35,043 nucleotides of DNA from positions 1 through 35,043 of the forward strand of contig NZ_BCSS01000037.1 of the NCBI RefSeq assembly GCF_001570985.1. Direction: 5' to 3'. Positions 15,806 through 23,577 of the stretch are shown in pieces (the first letter of the stretch is position 1; each line of letters begins with the position of its first letter). A program made the position numbers and the translations under genes. Source of the DNA: Janibacter limosus NBRC 16128. Its GTDB lineage: Bacteria; Actinomycetota; Actinomycetes; Actinomycetales; Dermatophilaceae. Under the pieces are notes generated by a model. It was given only the letters and a program-made list of their open reading frames with translations, did no database searches and had not been told where the DNA came from.

Positions 15806-16696
15806 ATGGCCGCCCCACGGGTCGTGGTCGCCCACCGGGCGAGCGAGTACGCAGAGCTGCTCGCCCGGCACGGCACGCGCGGCCAGGTCGGCTTCGTCCT
15901 CGAGACCCGGGGACGGGCGCTCGCCGAGGTCGACGCCGGTCACGAGGCGCTCGAGACCGCGCTCGCCACGGTGGGCGCGGCCATCCCGGCCGACTGGCGC
16001 CGGGCGTCGGTGGAGCGGGCCGAGCTGGCCCGCTTCGTCTTCGAGCCGGGCGACATCGTCGTCGCCGTCGGTCCGGACGGCCTGGTCGCCAACCTCGCGA
16101 AGTACCTCGACGGTCAGCCCGTCATCGGTGTCGACCCGCGGGCCGGGGTCAACGCGGGTGTCCTCGTGACCCACTCCGCTGCGGCCGTGGCGGGACTGCT
16201 GCCGGCCGTGGCGAAGGGGGCGGTCCGCACCCTCGAGCGCACGATGGTCGAGGCCGTTGCCGACGACGGGCAGCGCCTGCTCGCGCTCAACGAGGTCTTC
16301 CTCGGGCAGGTGGGGCACCAGTCGGCGCGCTACTCGCTGCAGGTCGGTGGTCGGGGCGAGCGGCAGTCCTCGTCGGGCGTGATCGTCGGGACCGGTACGG
16401 GGGCGACGGGTTGGTGCGCCTCGCTGCAGCGCATCCAGGCGCCGGACCTCTCGCTGCCCGAGCCGACCTCGCCTCGGCTGACGTGGTTCGTCCGCGAGCC
16501 CTGGCCGTCGCCGAGCACCGGGGCCGACCTCGTCGCCGGATCGATGGCCGGGGGAGAGGAGTTCGCCATCGCCGTCGAGTCGGAGGGGCTGGTCGTCTTC
16601 GGCGACGGCATGGAGGAGGACCGACTCACTCTCGGTTGGGGACAGCGGGTCGTGGTGCGTCGGGCGCCCGAGGTGCTGCGTACCGTGGTCGCGTGA
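15806..16696 (+). CDS. NAD-kinase-like protein with altered GGDG motif
   Basis: 296 residues, start 3 bases after the SPFH stop. Pieces of the NAD/diacylglycerol kinase fold are visible: GPDG at 89-92 where NAD kinases have GGDG (the catalytic Asp, D91, is kept), LNEVFLG at 161-167 matching the NE motif that contacts the nucleotide, and GTGTGATGW at 195-203 in the place of the glycine-rich loop TPTGSTAY. A conserved-looking TLERTMVEA segment lies between. The changes mean it may bind or phosphorylate a different nucleotide, or act as a sensor. Neighbours (NrtR-like regulator, SPFH scaffold) support a role in NAD metabolism. It overlaps the SRPBCC gene (GTGA). Confidence 0.8.
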   Translation: MAAPRVVVAHRASEYAELLARHGTRGQVGFVLETRGRALAEVDAGHEALETALATVGAAIPADWRRASVERAELARFVFEPGDIVVAVGPDGLVANLAKYLDGQPVIGVDPRAGVNAGVLVTHSAAAVAGLLPAVAKGAVRTLERTMVEAVADDGQRLLALNEVFLGQVGHQSARYSLQVGGRGERQSSSGVIVGTGTGATGWCASLQRIQAPDLSLPEPTSPRLTWFVREPWPSPSTGADLVAGSMAGGEEFAIAVESEGLVVFGDGMEEDRLTLGWGQRVVVRRAPEVLRTVVA

Positions 16697-17136
16697 GCGA
16701 GTTCGTCGTGCAGGTCGAGACCCACCTGGAGCCCCGGGACGCATGGGCGCGGTTGTGGGACCTCGACCGGCACACGGCGGTCATCCCGCTGACGACGGTC
16801 GCGCTGGTCGCCCCGGCCGTCGCGCTCGCCGAGGGTGTCGACTTCGTCGGCCGCACGGCGATCGGCCCGCTCGGCTTCGACGACACGATGCAGGTCCGGG
16901 CCTGGGATCCGCCGACGCCGGGTGAGGGGCGTGCGCTCGTGGAGAAGACCGGCTCCCTCGTCGGTGGTCGGATCGAGGTCACCGTCGCCCCCTCCAGAGG
17001 GGGCGGGGCGCAGATCACCTGGCGCCAGGACGTGGAGCTGCCGTGGCTCCCTTCGCCCCTGTCGTGGGTGGAACGCCTCGCCGCACGCGTGGCCGCCCCC
17101 GGGTACCGCCGGGTGCTGCGGACTTTGCTGGACTGA
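16693..17136 (+). CDS. SRPBCC (START-like) family protein
   Basis: 147 residues from GTG 16693, overlapping the previous stop by 4 bases. The beginning, EFVVQVETHLEPRDAWARLWDLDRHTAVIPLT, is the usual opening of SRPBCC/polyketide-cyclase-like proteins (strand, then helix with a conserved Trp), and the C-terminal long helix (SWVERLAARVAAPGYRRVLRTLL) closes the hydrophobic cavity. Such proteins bind a hydrophobic ligand; no catalytic residues can be named. The overlap ties it to the SPFH/NAD-kinase-like operon, so a shared process is likely, though what it binds is unknown. Confidence 0.8.
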   Translation: MSEFVVQVETHLEPRDAWARLWDLDRHTAVIPLTTVALVAPAVALAEGVDFVGRTAIGPLGFDDTMQVRAWDPPTPGEGRALVEKTGSLVGGRIEVTVAPSRGGGAQITWRQDVELPWLPSPLSWVERLAARVAAPGYRRVLRTLLD

Positions 17137-17164
17137 CTCCCGCAGGGGTGGGAGTGTCGTGGGC

Positions 17165-17524
17165 ATGGGAGCGACACTGCGGATCGAGATCTTCCCGGCC
17201 GACATCGAGGCCTCGCTGGAGTTCTACGCGGCACTGGGCTTCGACGTCGTCGGGCGCAAGGAGGACCCGCCGTATGCCTCGATCGTCAGGGACGACGTGC
17301 GCATCGGCATGGTGCAGGCACCGGCCCAGCCGTCAGCCCAGCGGGCGGTGCCGATCGGGACCGAGATCGTCCTCGCGGTCGACGACGTGCCGGCCGAGCG
17401 CGACCGAGTCGTGGCGGCGGGCATCGAGCTCGCCGAGGACCTGCAGGACCGTGAGTGGGGGCTGACCGACTTCCGCGTGCACGATCCCGACGGGTACTAC
17501 CTGCGGATCACCGACCGGCGCTGA
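17165..17524 (+). CDS. VOC/glyoxalase-fold protein
   Basis: 119 residues from ATG 17165. The vicinal-oxygen-chelate pattern is clear: EIFPADIEASLEFYAALGFDVVGR (8-31) starts the first beta-alpha-beta-beta-beta module and FRVHDPDGYYLRITD closes the second. These proteins serve as metal-dependent isomerases, dioxygenases or resistance proteins; here the canonical metal ligands are not all identifiable, and a binding or resistance role is as likely as catalysis. It lies 28 bases behind the SRPBCC gene; a short inverted repeat (ACTCCC 17136-17141 with GGGAGT 17150-17155) sits between. It converges with hrpB, the stops being 3 bases apart. Confidence 0.85.
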   Translation: MGATLRIEIFPADIEASLEFYAALGFDVVGRKEDPPYASIVRDDVRIGMVQAPAQPSAQRAVPIGTEIVLAVDDVPAERDRVVAAGIELAEDLQDREWGLTDFRVHDPDGYYLRITDRR

Positions 17525-17527
17525 GCG

Positions 17528-20032
17528 TCAGGAGCGGCGCTTGGTCCGCGCGGTCGCGGGAGCGCTCCACGGATCCTCGGGCCACGGGTGGCGTGGGTAG
17601 CGTCCCCGCATCTCGGCGCGGACCTGCGTGTACGGGCCCGACCAGAAGGACGCCAGGTCATCCGTCACGGCGAGTGGCCGCCGCGCGGGGGAGAGCAGGT
17701 GAAACAGGACGGGGACGCGGCCGTCGACGAGCCGAGGAGTCGCGGCCAGGCCGAAGCACTCCTGCAGCTTGACCGCGAGCACCGGTGCGGCAGAGGGCTC
17801 GTCGTGCGGCGGCCAGGTGATCGTGATGCGTGACCCGCTGGGGACGGGCAGTCGCTCCGGGGCCAGCTCGTCGAGCCGGGTCGCCTCCGGCCACGGCAGC
17901 AGGCGACGAAGGGGGTCGCCCAGGTCGATCCGTCCGATCGGCGTCCCCGTGGCGATGCGTTGCAGCTCCGGACCGAGCCACGCGTCGAGGCGCGCGGCCA
18001 ATGACTCGTCGGAGACATCGGGCCACGGGTCGCCGAGGTGGTGGTGCAGGACGGCCAGGCGCCGACGCAGGGCATCGGCCGCGGGGGACCAGCTGAGCAA
18101 CCCGGGTCCCTGGCTCTCCAGCGCTCGCCGCACGGCCTCGGCGCCCGTTGACGCATCCGCTCGCACCGGTGTCGAGCTCAGCTCGATGGCACCGATCGCG
18201 TCGACCTGACGGGCGGTGACCCTCCCTTCGCCCAGGTCGGCACGGACCTCCCGGACCCGCAGCCCGGCGCCCGCGGTCTCGGCCTCGTCGCGGGCGAGCC
18301 CGGCGGCCAGCCGGATGACGGCGCCGGTCCCGGCAGCGACCCGACCGTCCGCTCGGGCGACATCGGCGACGACGATCCACTCGTGGTGGCGCACGGGGCT
18401 GCCCGCCGGCAGGGCGGCGCGGGTGCCGGAGGCGAGCAGATAGGTCGGTCCGTCGCCGACACGCCGGGCGATGCGCCCGGGGTGGGCCAGCGCCGCGACC
18501 AGCCCGACTGCCTCACCACCCCGAACCTGCCTGGGCAGTTGCGGGTCGACGAGGCGGGTCAGGCGGTCCACCTCCCGGCGCCAGCGGGCGGACTCGCGGG
18601 CCCGCCCGGAGCGCAGGTCCGCGACCAGCCGGGTGAGGTCACCGTCCTCGCTGCGCACGTCATCGGCGAGGGCCGCGACGACCTCTGCAGCAGCCGTGGC
18701 CCCGACGAGCGGGGCGCCGTCCAGCAGGGCCCGGGCCAGCCGCGGGTCGGCGGGCACGCGGGCGGCAGCCTCGCCAGCGGTGGTGATCCGGCCGGAGTCG
18801 TGGACCAGCCCGAGTCCGCGCAGTCCGGCCTCGGCAGCGGTGATCGCAGCGAGCGGAGGCGGGGTGAGCAGTGGCAGGCCATCGCCTCGTGGAGACCCCC
18901 AGGCGGCGAGGGTCAGCGCGGTCTCGGTGAGGTCGGCGGTCGTGATCTGGGGCGTGACGTGCTCGGGCGCCCGCGACCAGACGGACTCCTCGATGAGTCG
19001 CACCGCTCGGCCCGGACCCAGGCGGGCGGCGCGTCCGGCACGCTGGGTCATCGATGCCCGGGACGCTTGGACGGTGACGAGGCCTGACATGTCGCGGGCG
19101 GCGTCGCGGCGGGGCTCACGCGAGAGCGCCGCGTCGATGACCAGCCGCACGCCGGGCACGGTGAGCGAGGACTCGGCGAGGTCGGTGGAGACGATGATTC
19201 GTGACGAATCACCCCGGCGTTCCCCGGTCGCCCGATCCTGGTCGCGTGGCGCCAGTCGCCCGTGGAGAGGGAGGACCTCGGCGGCGGGTGCGAGCCCCCG
19301 CAGCTGCTCGACGACCCGGTCGACCTCCCGGGCGCCGGGGACGAAGACGAGGGTGTCGCCGCCACTGTCATGGTGGCGGGCCGCGGTCCGTGCGACGTGG
19401 TCGAGGAACTCACGCGTGACACCTCGCGCGTCGGTCCGCGGCAGCGTCGCCGGCTCCCAGGTGATCGCGAGCGGGTGGAGCGCACCCTCGCTGTCGACGA
19501 CCGGGGCGTCATCGAGCACTCTGGCGATGCCGGGGGCGTCGAGGGTGGCCGACATGGCGATGAGCGGCAGGTCGCGCAGCTGACGCACCTCGGCGAGCAT
19601 GCCCAGCAGCAGGTCCGTGTCGAGGGCTCGCTCGTGGATCTCGTCGAGGACGACCGCGGCGGTGCCGGTCAGCTCCGGGTCGGAGAGCAGGCGCCGAACG
19701 AGCACGCCGGGGGTGACGAACTCGATCCGCGTGCCGCGCTGCACGTGCCGCTCCCCGCGGACGGTGTACCCGACGAGCTCACCGAGCGGCGTGCCCGTGA
19801 GGTGGGCGAGGCGGCGGGCGGCCGAGCGCACGGTCACCCGTCGTGGACCGGTGACGACGACCCGTCCGGTGACCTGGGTGGCGAGGAGGGGCGGCGCGAG
19901 CGTCGTCTTGCCCGACCCGGGCGGCGCCTGGACGACGGCGACCCCACGCGCGGTGATCGCCTCGCGCAGCTGCGGCAGGGCCTCGGCGAAGGGGAGTCCC
20001 TCACCGATGGTCGCGAGGTCGAAGAGGGGCAC
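17528..20032 (-). CDS. hrpB: ATP-dependent helicase HrpB
   Basis: 834 residues from GTG 20032, chosen because the protein then begins with the usual HrpB opening (PLFDLATIGEGLPFAEALPQL). Walker A GSGKT is at 39-43, Walker B DEIH at 130-133 and motif III SAT at 161-163, placing it in the DEAH helicases. Motif VI appears as QRAGRAARLGPGRAVRL. The long C-terminal part, with blocks such as PLRRLLPWPEATRLDELAPERLPVPSG and FGLAATPRLVDGRVPVLFHLLSPARRPLAVTDDL, is the HrpB-specific domain. Length matches the family. HrpB helicases are widespread; their RNA targets are poorly known. It lies behind the acetyltransferase gene with a 76-base gap. Confidence 0.94.
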   Translation of the reverse strand: MPLFDLATIGEGLPFAEALPQLREAITARGVAVVQAPPGSGKTTLAPPLLATQVTGRVVVTGPRRVTVRSAARRLAHLTGTPLGELVGYTVRGERHVQRGTRIEFVTPGVLVRRLLSDPELTGTAAVVLDEIHERALDTDLLLGMLAEVRQLRDLPLIAMSATLDAPGIARVLDDAPVVDSEGALHPLAITWEPATLPRTDARGVTREFLDHVARTAARHHDSGGDTLVFVPGAREVDRVVEQLRGLAPAAEVLPLHGRLAPRDQDRATGERRGDSSRIIVSTDLAESSLTVPGVRLVIDAALSREPRRDAARDMSGLVTVQASRASMTQRAGRAARLGPGRAVRLIEESVWSRAPEHVTPQITTADLTETALTLAAWGSPRGDGLPLLTPPPLAAITAAEAGLRGLGLVHDSGRITTAGEAAARVPADPRLARALLDGAPLVGATAAAEVVAALADDVRSEDGDLTRLVADLRSGRARESARWRREVDRLTRLVDPQLPRQVRGGEAVGLVAALAHPGRIARRVGDGPTYLLASGTRAALPAGSPVRHHEWIVVADVARADGRVAAGTGAVIRLAAGLARDEAETAGAGLRVREVRADLGEGRVTARQVDAIGAIELSSTPVRADASTGAEAVRRALESQGPGLLSWSPAADALRRRLAVLHHHLGDPWPDVSDESLAARLDAWLGPELQRIATGTPIGRIDLGDPLRRLLPWPEATRLDELAPERLPVPSGSRITITWPPHDEPSAAPVLAVKLQECFGLAATPRLVDGRVPVLFHLLSPARRPLAVTDDLASFWSGPYTQVRAEMRGRYPRHPWPEDPWSAPATARTKRRS

Positions 20033-20108
20033 TCGCCCAGTCTCCCCGACGACAGCCCGGCGGCCATCGTGGTGCCCAGCGCACGGCCTGTCGCCGGGCA
20101 GGTGTGGA

Positions 20109-20567
20109 CTACGCCGACAGGTCGAGGTCGAAGAGCCGGGTCGTCGTGTCGTAGTACCGCTCGGTGCTCCCGCGGTCGACCATGCCCAGGCGCAGGGCCA
20201 CCCGCTGCGACGGGAGGTTGTCCGGGTGGGTGACGGCGACGACGTGCTCCAGGCCGTGGTCGCTGGCGTGGTCGAGGACACGGCGCGCAGCCTCGGTGGC
20301 GACGCCCCGACCCCACACGTCGGGGTGCAGGTGCCAGCCGATCTCGACGTCGGGGCTGGCGATGGCGTGCTCGAGGTCGGCGGTGCCGGGGTCCGCCGCG
20401 AGGGCTGACCCACTGATCGGGATCGGCTTGAGCAGGAGGGTGCCGACGAGGCCGTCGCCGATCCACCGTTGGACCTCCTCGCGGGAGTGCAGGTCGAAGA
20501 GCGCCTCCGCGTCGTCGTCGCGGTAGGCGCGCAGGGTGAGGCGGTCGGTCATCAGCGTGGTGGTCAC
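20109..20567 (-). CDS. GNAT acetyltransferase, RimJ/RimL-like
   Basis: 152 residues from GTG 20567, which has AGGGAG about 4 bases upstream; ATG 20552 is the alternative. The start TDRLTLRAYRDDDAEALFDLHS is the standard RimJ/RimL opening, IGWHLHPDVWGRGVATEAARRVLDHA (about 85-110) holds strand 4, the acetyl-CoA-binding GRGVATEA and the following helix, and NLPSQRVALRLGMVDRG is the usual closing motif. It probably acetylates an N-terminus or a small amine. The protein is slightly short for the family. The gene precedes hrpB on the same strand. Confidence 0.88.
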   Translation of the reverse strand: MTTTLMTDRLTLRAYRDDDAEALFDLHSREEVQRWIGDGLVGTLLLKPIPISGSALAADPGTADLEHAIASPDVEIGWHLHPDVWGRGVATEAARRVLDHASDHGLEHVVAVTHPDNLPSQRVALRLGMVDRGSTERYYDTTTRLFDLDLSA

Positions 20568-20616
20568 GGGTCTCCCTGCGGTCGGGTCGAGCGGTGGGGA
20601 TCACAAGTACTGCAGT

Positions 20617-21936
20617 TCAGCCGGGCGGCGGGGCGGTCCCCCCTGATTGTCGCGGTCTGCGGACCGGACGGCGCGCGAGCTGCAGTACGAACGCGCGGCG
20701 GGTCGGGCTCAACCGGGTCGCGATGGAGCGGAGCGGGTTGGCCAGACCGGCCCCGACGAGCACGCCGAGGGCGATCGAGGCAACGATGACGAGGACCTCG
20801 ACGGCGGCGAGGACGCCGGCAGTGGGCGAGGACTCGATCTGCGCCACGGAGACAAGTCCGAGTGACCCGGGCACGAGCAGCCAGAAGCTCGGCAGGAAGG
20901 CCACCATGCGCGGGACCTGGGGTCGGACGAACTCGACCAGTGTCGCGGTGAGGCTGGCCGCGCAGGCACCGAGGAAGGCGCCGAGCCACGGGCCCTGCCC
21001 GGTGAGGTGCCCGAGCGACTGCGCGAGGAAGGTGGTCAGGACCGTCACGAGCAGCGCCGGGACGAGCGAGGGCGAGACCGACTCCAAGAGCGATATCCCG
21101 ATTGCGATGAGGAGCAAGCCGATGAGCGGCGCCCACCACCCGAGCGAGGCCGGACGTTCGCCGTCGATGAGCGTGATCGGTACCCCGAGCACGGCCACGG
21201 CCGCGCCCACACCGAGGGTGGCGAGCAGCATCTGGGTCCCGCCGAAGGCCAGCCGGCCGGTGCCCGCCATCATCGCCCCCGCCGACAGCTCGGTGAGGCC
21301 GGTGACGATGAGCGACCCCGGCAGAAGGACCGCGATGGGTGGCACGAGGGTCCACAGCGGGGCGTCGATGAGTCCCTGTTCCGCGAGCGCGAAGGCCGCG
21401 AGCGATGAGGCGAAGGCAGCGAGGAAGGGCAGCAGCGGACCGACGAGCAGGGTGCGACCGCTGAGGGCCATGAGCCCCGCCACCACCTGACTGATCACGG
21501 CGGCGAAGAGGATCGAGGGCCACGCCGGCGCGAGCACGAGAGCGATGCCGGTCGCGACGAGGAAGGTCCCGGCCGGCAGACCGAAGGCGGGGTAGCGGTG
21601 TGGGCGCTGGCGCAGGACCGACAGGCGTTGCAGGGCCTCGGCGGCGGGCAGGGTGCCGGCGGTGAGTGCGGCGTGCACGGCGGTGACCTCGGCGAGCTGG
21701 TCCAGGCGTACCCCGCCGTCGACGGACTCGAAGGTGCTCGCCTCACCGCTGGAGAGGGTGACCCACAGGCCGGTCGGTGAGGCCGCGACCTCGATGCTGT
21801 CGTGGCCGAGGGCGGTGGCGGCCTCCTGGACGTCCTCCTCGACCTCGTGCACCGGCATGCCGCCCGCGAGCAGCCCGGAGCCCAGCCAGGCGAGCAGGCG
21901 GCGGGTCTGCTGGGGTTGGGTCAGCGGCGTCGGCAC
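20617..21936 (-). CDS. Threonine/serine exporter, ThrE family
   Basis: 439 residues from GTG 21936, preceded by GGGAGGA 8 bases upstream. The N-terminal soluble part has the ThrE/DUF1212 pattern (LLAWLGSGLLAGGMPVHEVEEDVQEAATALG; LRLDQLAEVTAVHAALTAG-like block), then about ten membrane helices follow, including the paired blocks SRTLLVGPLLPFLAAFASSL-like and GAFLGACAASLTATLVEF, and a late PSFWLLVPGSLGL which resembles ThrE family loops. Both ThrE halves (often separate genes in other bacteria) are on one chain. In Corynebacterium ThrE exports threonine and serine. The gene is 20 bases behind the DUF1697 gene on the same strand. Confidence 0.9.
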   Translation of the reverse strand: MPTPLTQPQQTRRLLAWLGSGLLAGGMPVHEVEEDVQEAATALGHDSIEVAASPTGLWVTLSSGEASTFESVDGGVRLDQLAEVTAVHAALTAGTLPAAEALQRLSVLRQRPHRYPAFGLPAGTFLVATGIALVLAPAWPSILFAAVISQVVAGLMALSGRTLLVGPLLPFLAAFASSLAAFALAEQGLIDAPLWTLVPPIAVLLPGSLIVTGLTELSAGAMMAGTGRLAFGGTQMLLATLGVGAAVAVLGVPITLIDGERPASLGWWAPLIGLLLIAIGISLLESVSPSLVPALLVTVLTTFLAQSLGHLTGQGPWLGAFLGACAASLTATLVEFVRPQVPRMVAFLPSFWLLVPGSLGLVSVAQIESSPTAGVLAAVEVLVIVASIALGVLVGAGLANPLRSIATRLSPTRRAFVLQLARRPVRRPRQSGGTAPPPG

Positions 21937-21955
21937 GCCGACGATCCTCCCACCC

Positions 21956-22501
21956 TCAGGGAGCCTCGAGCTTCTTCACGATCCGCTGGACCGTCAGCCA
22001 GGTGCGGGTGGTGATGTCCTTGCCGTGGGCGCGCTCGAGCCAGCGCATGAAGTCCGGGGTCGCGCCCGGTGTGCTGTTGTCGATGACCGCGAGGAAGGCG
22101 CGTGCTCCCTCGTCGAAGCCGACGACCCGCACGAGGGGATCGTCATCAGGGATCTGCGTCGCAGGGGCGACGCCGTCCTTGAGGAAGGTCGCGATGAGAT
22201 AGGTCCCGCGGCCGTGCACCAACCCGTCGAAGGGGTCCCGGTCCAGCAGGTCCCGCAGCTCACCCAGCTCACGGATGATCGTGCCGCCACCGATGCCGAG
22301 GTCGGCGACCAGCGCCTCTTGGATCGTCTGCTCGAGCTGCGGCACATCGGTCTGCTCGCTGCGGAAGAGGATGTTGCCACTCGCGAGGACCGACTCGACC
22401 CGCTCGTGGCCGAGCCCTTCTAGCACTCCGCGCAGCTGCACATTGCTGTTGTTGGGTTGCGCCGGAGCGATCCCGCGCAGGAGCGCGACATAGCGCTTCA
22501 T
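21956..22501 (-). CDS. DUF1697 family protein
   Basis: 181 residues from ATG 22501, which overlaps the SDR stop (ATGA). The N-terminal phrase RYVALLRGIAPAQPNNSNVQLRGVLEGLG and the following VESVLASGNILF are diagnostic for DUF1697 (the family consensus has a similar LLRGINVGG and SGNVVF). The C-terminal block reads TTRTWLTVQRIVKKL, also typical (TTRNWNTVLKL). Cytosolic, no catalytic residue known. Co-transcribed with the short-chain dehydrogenase upstream and followed after 19 bases by thrE. Confidence 0.9.
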   Translation of the reverse strand: MKRYVALLRGIAPAQPNNSNVQLRGVLEGLGHERVESVLASGNILFRSEQTDVPQLEQTIQEALVADLGIGGGTIIRELGELRDLLDRDPFDGLVHGRGTYLIATFLKDGVAPATQIPDDDPLVRVVGFDEGARAFLAVIDNSTPGATPDFMRWLERAHGKDITTRTWLTVQRIVKKLEAP

Positions 22502-23286
22502 GGCCGCAGGTGGGAGGCGCCGTTGAGGTCGAGGGTCGCGCCGGACGCCCAGACCGCCTCGGGGGAGGCGAGCCACAGCACCGCGGAGGCCACCTCCTCG
22601 GGACGACCGACCCGGCCGAAGGGGGAGCCCGCCCGGATCTCGTCGCCCGCAGGGGAGTTGAGCCGATCGGCGACCCGCTCGGTCTCGATGAAGCCGGGAG
22701 CCACGGTCGCCACGGCGATGTCGTGCGGGGCCAGCGCCACCGCGAGCGAGGCGTCCATAGCGTGCAGCGCCGCCTTGGATGCGGCATAGGCGGGGAACTC
22801 CGGCTCCCCCTTGTGCACCCCACGGGTGCCGATGCTGATGACCCGGCCGGGCAGCCCGAGCTCGACGAGGCGACGGGTCATCGCGTGCGTGACGAGCGCG
22901 GTGCCGAGGGTGTTGACCCGCAGATAGGTCTCCCAGTGCCGTTGCCACGTCAGGGTGTCCGTCGTCGCGGGCGGGTGCGCGAGATCGGCTCCGGTGGCGA
23001 TGCCAGCGTTGTTGACGAGGACGCGCACGGGCTCGCCCAAGGCCTCCTCGGCGGCCGCGGGCAGCCCCGCAGCCTGCTCAGCCTCGCCGAGGTCCGCCAC
23101 GACGAGGACGTGGCCGGTGCCCGGGAGCGAGGCGAGCGTCTCCCTCCCTTCGTCCACCGCGGAGCGCACGTGGACCGCGACGCGATCACCCTGCTGCGCG
23201 AAGGCGTGCGCCACGGCGCGGCCGATGCCGCGCGAGGCGCCGGTGACGAGGACGGCTCTGGGAACGGGTGCGCGGGACATGGTCAT
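22498..23286 (-). CDS. Short-chain dehydrogenase/reductase (SDR)
   Basis: 262 residues from ATG 23286 (a second ATG at 23280 is also possible). The Rossmann signature TGASRGIGRAVA and the structural NNAG are present, and the catalytic Y-x3-K is in FPAYAASKAAL. The catalytic Ser, expected 13 residues before the Tyr, appears to be Thr (SIGTRGVHKGEPEFPAY), which can often substitute. The C-terminal GRVGRPEEVASAVLWLAS is canonical FabG-like. It probably reduces a carbonyl with NADPH; substrate unknown. Its stop overlaps the DUF1697 start. It is divergent from the gene at 23356, with 69 bases between. Confidence 0.92.
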   Translation of the reverse strand: MTMSRAPVPRAVLVTGASRGIGRAVAHAFAQQGDRVAVHVRSAVDEGRETLASLPGTGHVLVVADLGEAEQAAGLPAAAEEALGEPVRVLVNNAGIATGADLAHPPATTDTLTWQRHWETYLRVNTLGTALVTHAMTRRLVELGLPGRVISIGTRGVHKGEPEFPAYAASKAALHAMDASLAVALAPHDIAVATVAPGFIETERVADRLNSPAGDEIRAGSPFGRVGRPEEVASAVLWLASPEAVWASGATLDLNGASHLRP

Positions 23287-23355
23287 AGTCTGCTCGTCCG
23301 GGATTGCCGGCGGGCGGCGCGGGTAGGAGGAGCACCCGATCGAGAGGAGTGGGTC

Positions 23356-23577
23356 ATGCGCGACCGGACGGACGGGTCCACTGAAGAGGGGCAGGTCTCG
23401 GAGACGAGCAACCTGCGCGAGAGTGACGAGGACAGGAGCTTCCAGCAGGGAGAGGGCATCCCGCCCGGTGACGAGGCCCAGCAGGAGGACCAGAGTGTCG
23501 TCGAGGCCGAGATCTCGCCCGAGGAGGGCGATGTCGAGGAGTCCGTCGCGCACAGCCTCGGTGAGGAGACGGCGTGA
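23356..23577 (+). CDS. Small acidic, probably disordered protein
   Basis: 73 residues from ATG 23356, preceded by GAGGAG about 6 bases upstream. The composition is strongly acidic (many Glu and Asp), rich in Ser and Gln and poor in hydrophobics, which predicts an intrinsically disordered chain. No known family is recognised. The stop overlaps the next gene's GTG (GTGA at 23574-23577), tying it to the di-iron enzyme operon. It may be a partner or regulator of that operon, but the sequence itself says little. Confidence 0.7.
   Translation: MRDRTDGSTEEGQVSETSNLRESDEDRSFQQGEGIPPGDEAQQEDQSVVEAEISPEEGDVEESVAHSLGEETA

Noticed and set aside
14726-16744. Long open frame on the minus strand opposite the SPFH and NAD-kinase-like genes
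   Set aside because: It is low in complexity (Arg, Asp, Gly rich), has no recognisable domain and lies opposite two convincing genes; GC-rich third positions keep such frames open.
17136-17155. Short hairpin between the SRPBCC and VOC genes as a terminator
   Set aside because: The stem is only 6 bp with an 8-base loop and no T-run, and its 3' part serves as the purine-rich region before the VOC start.
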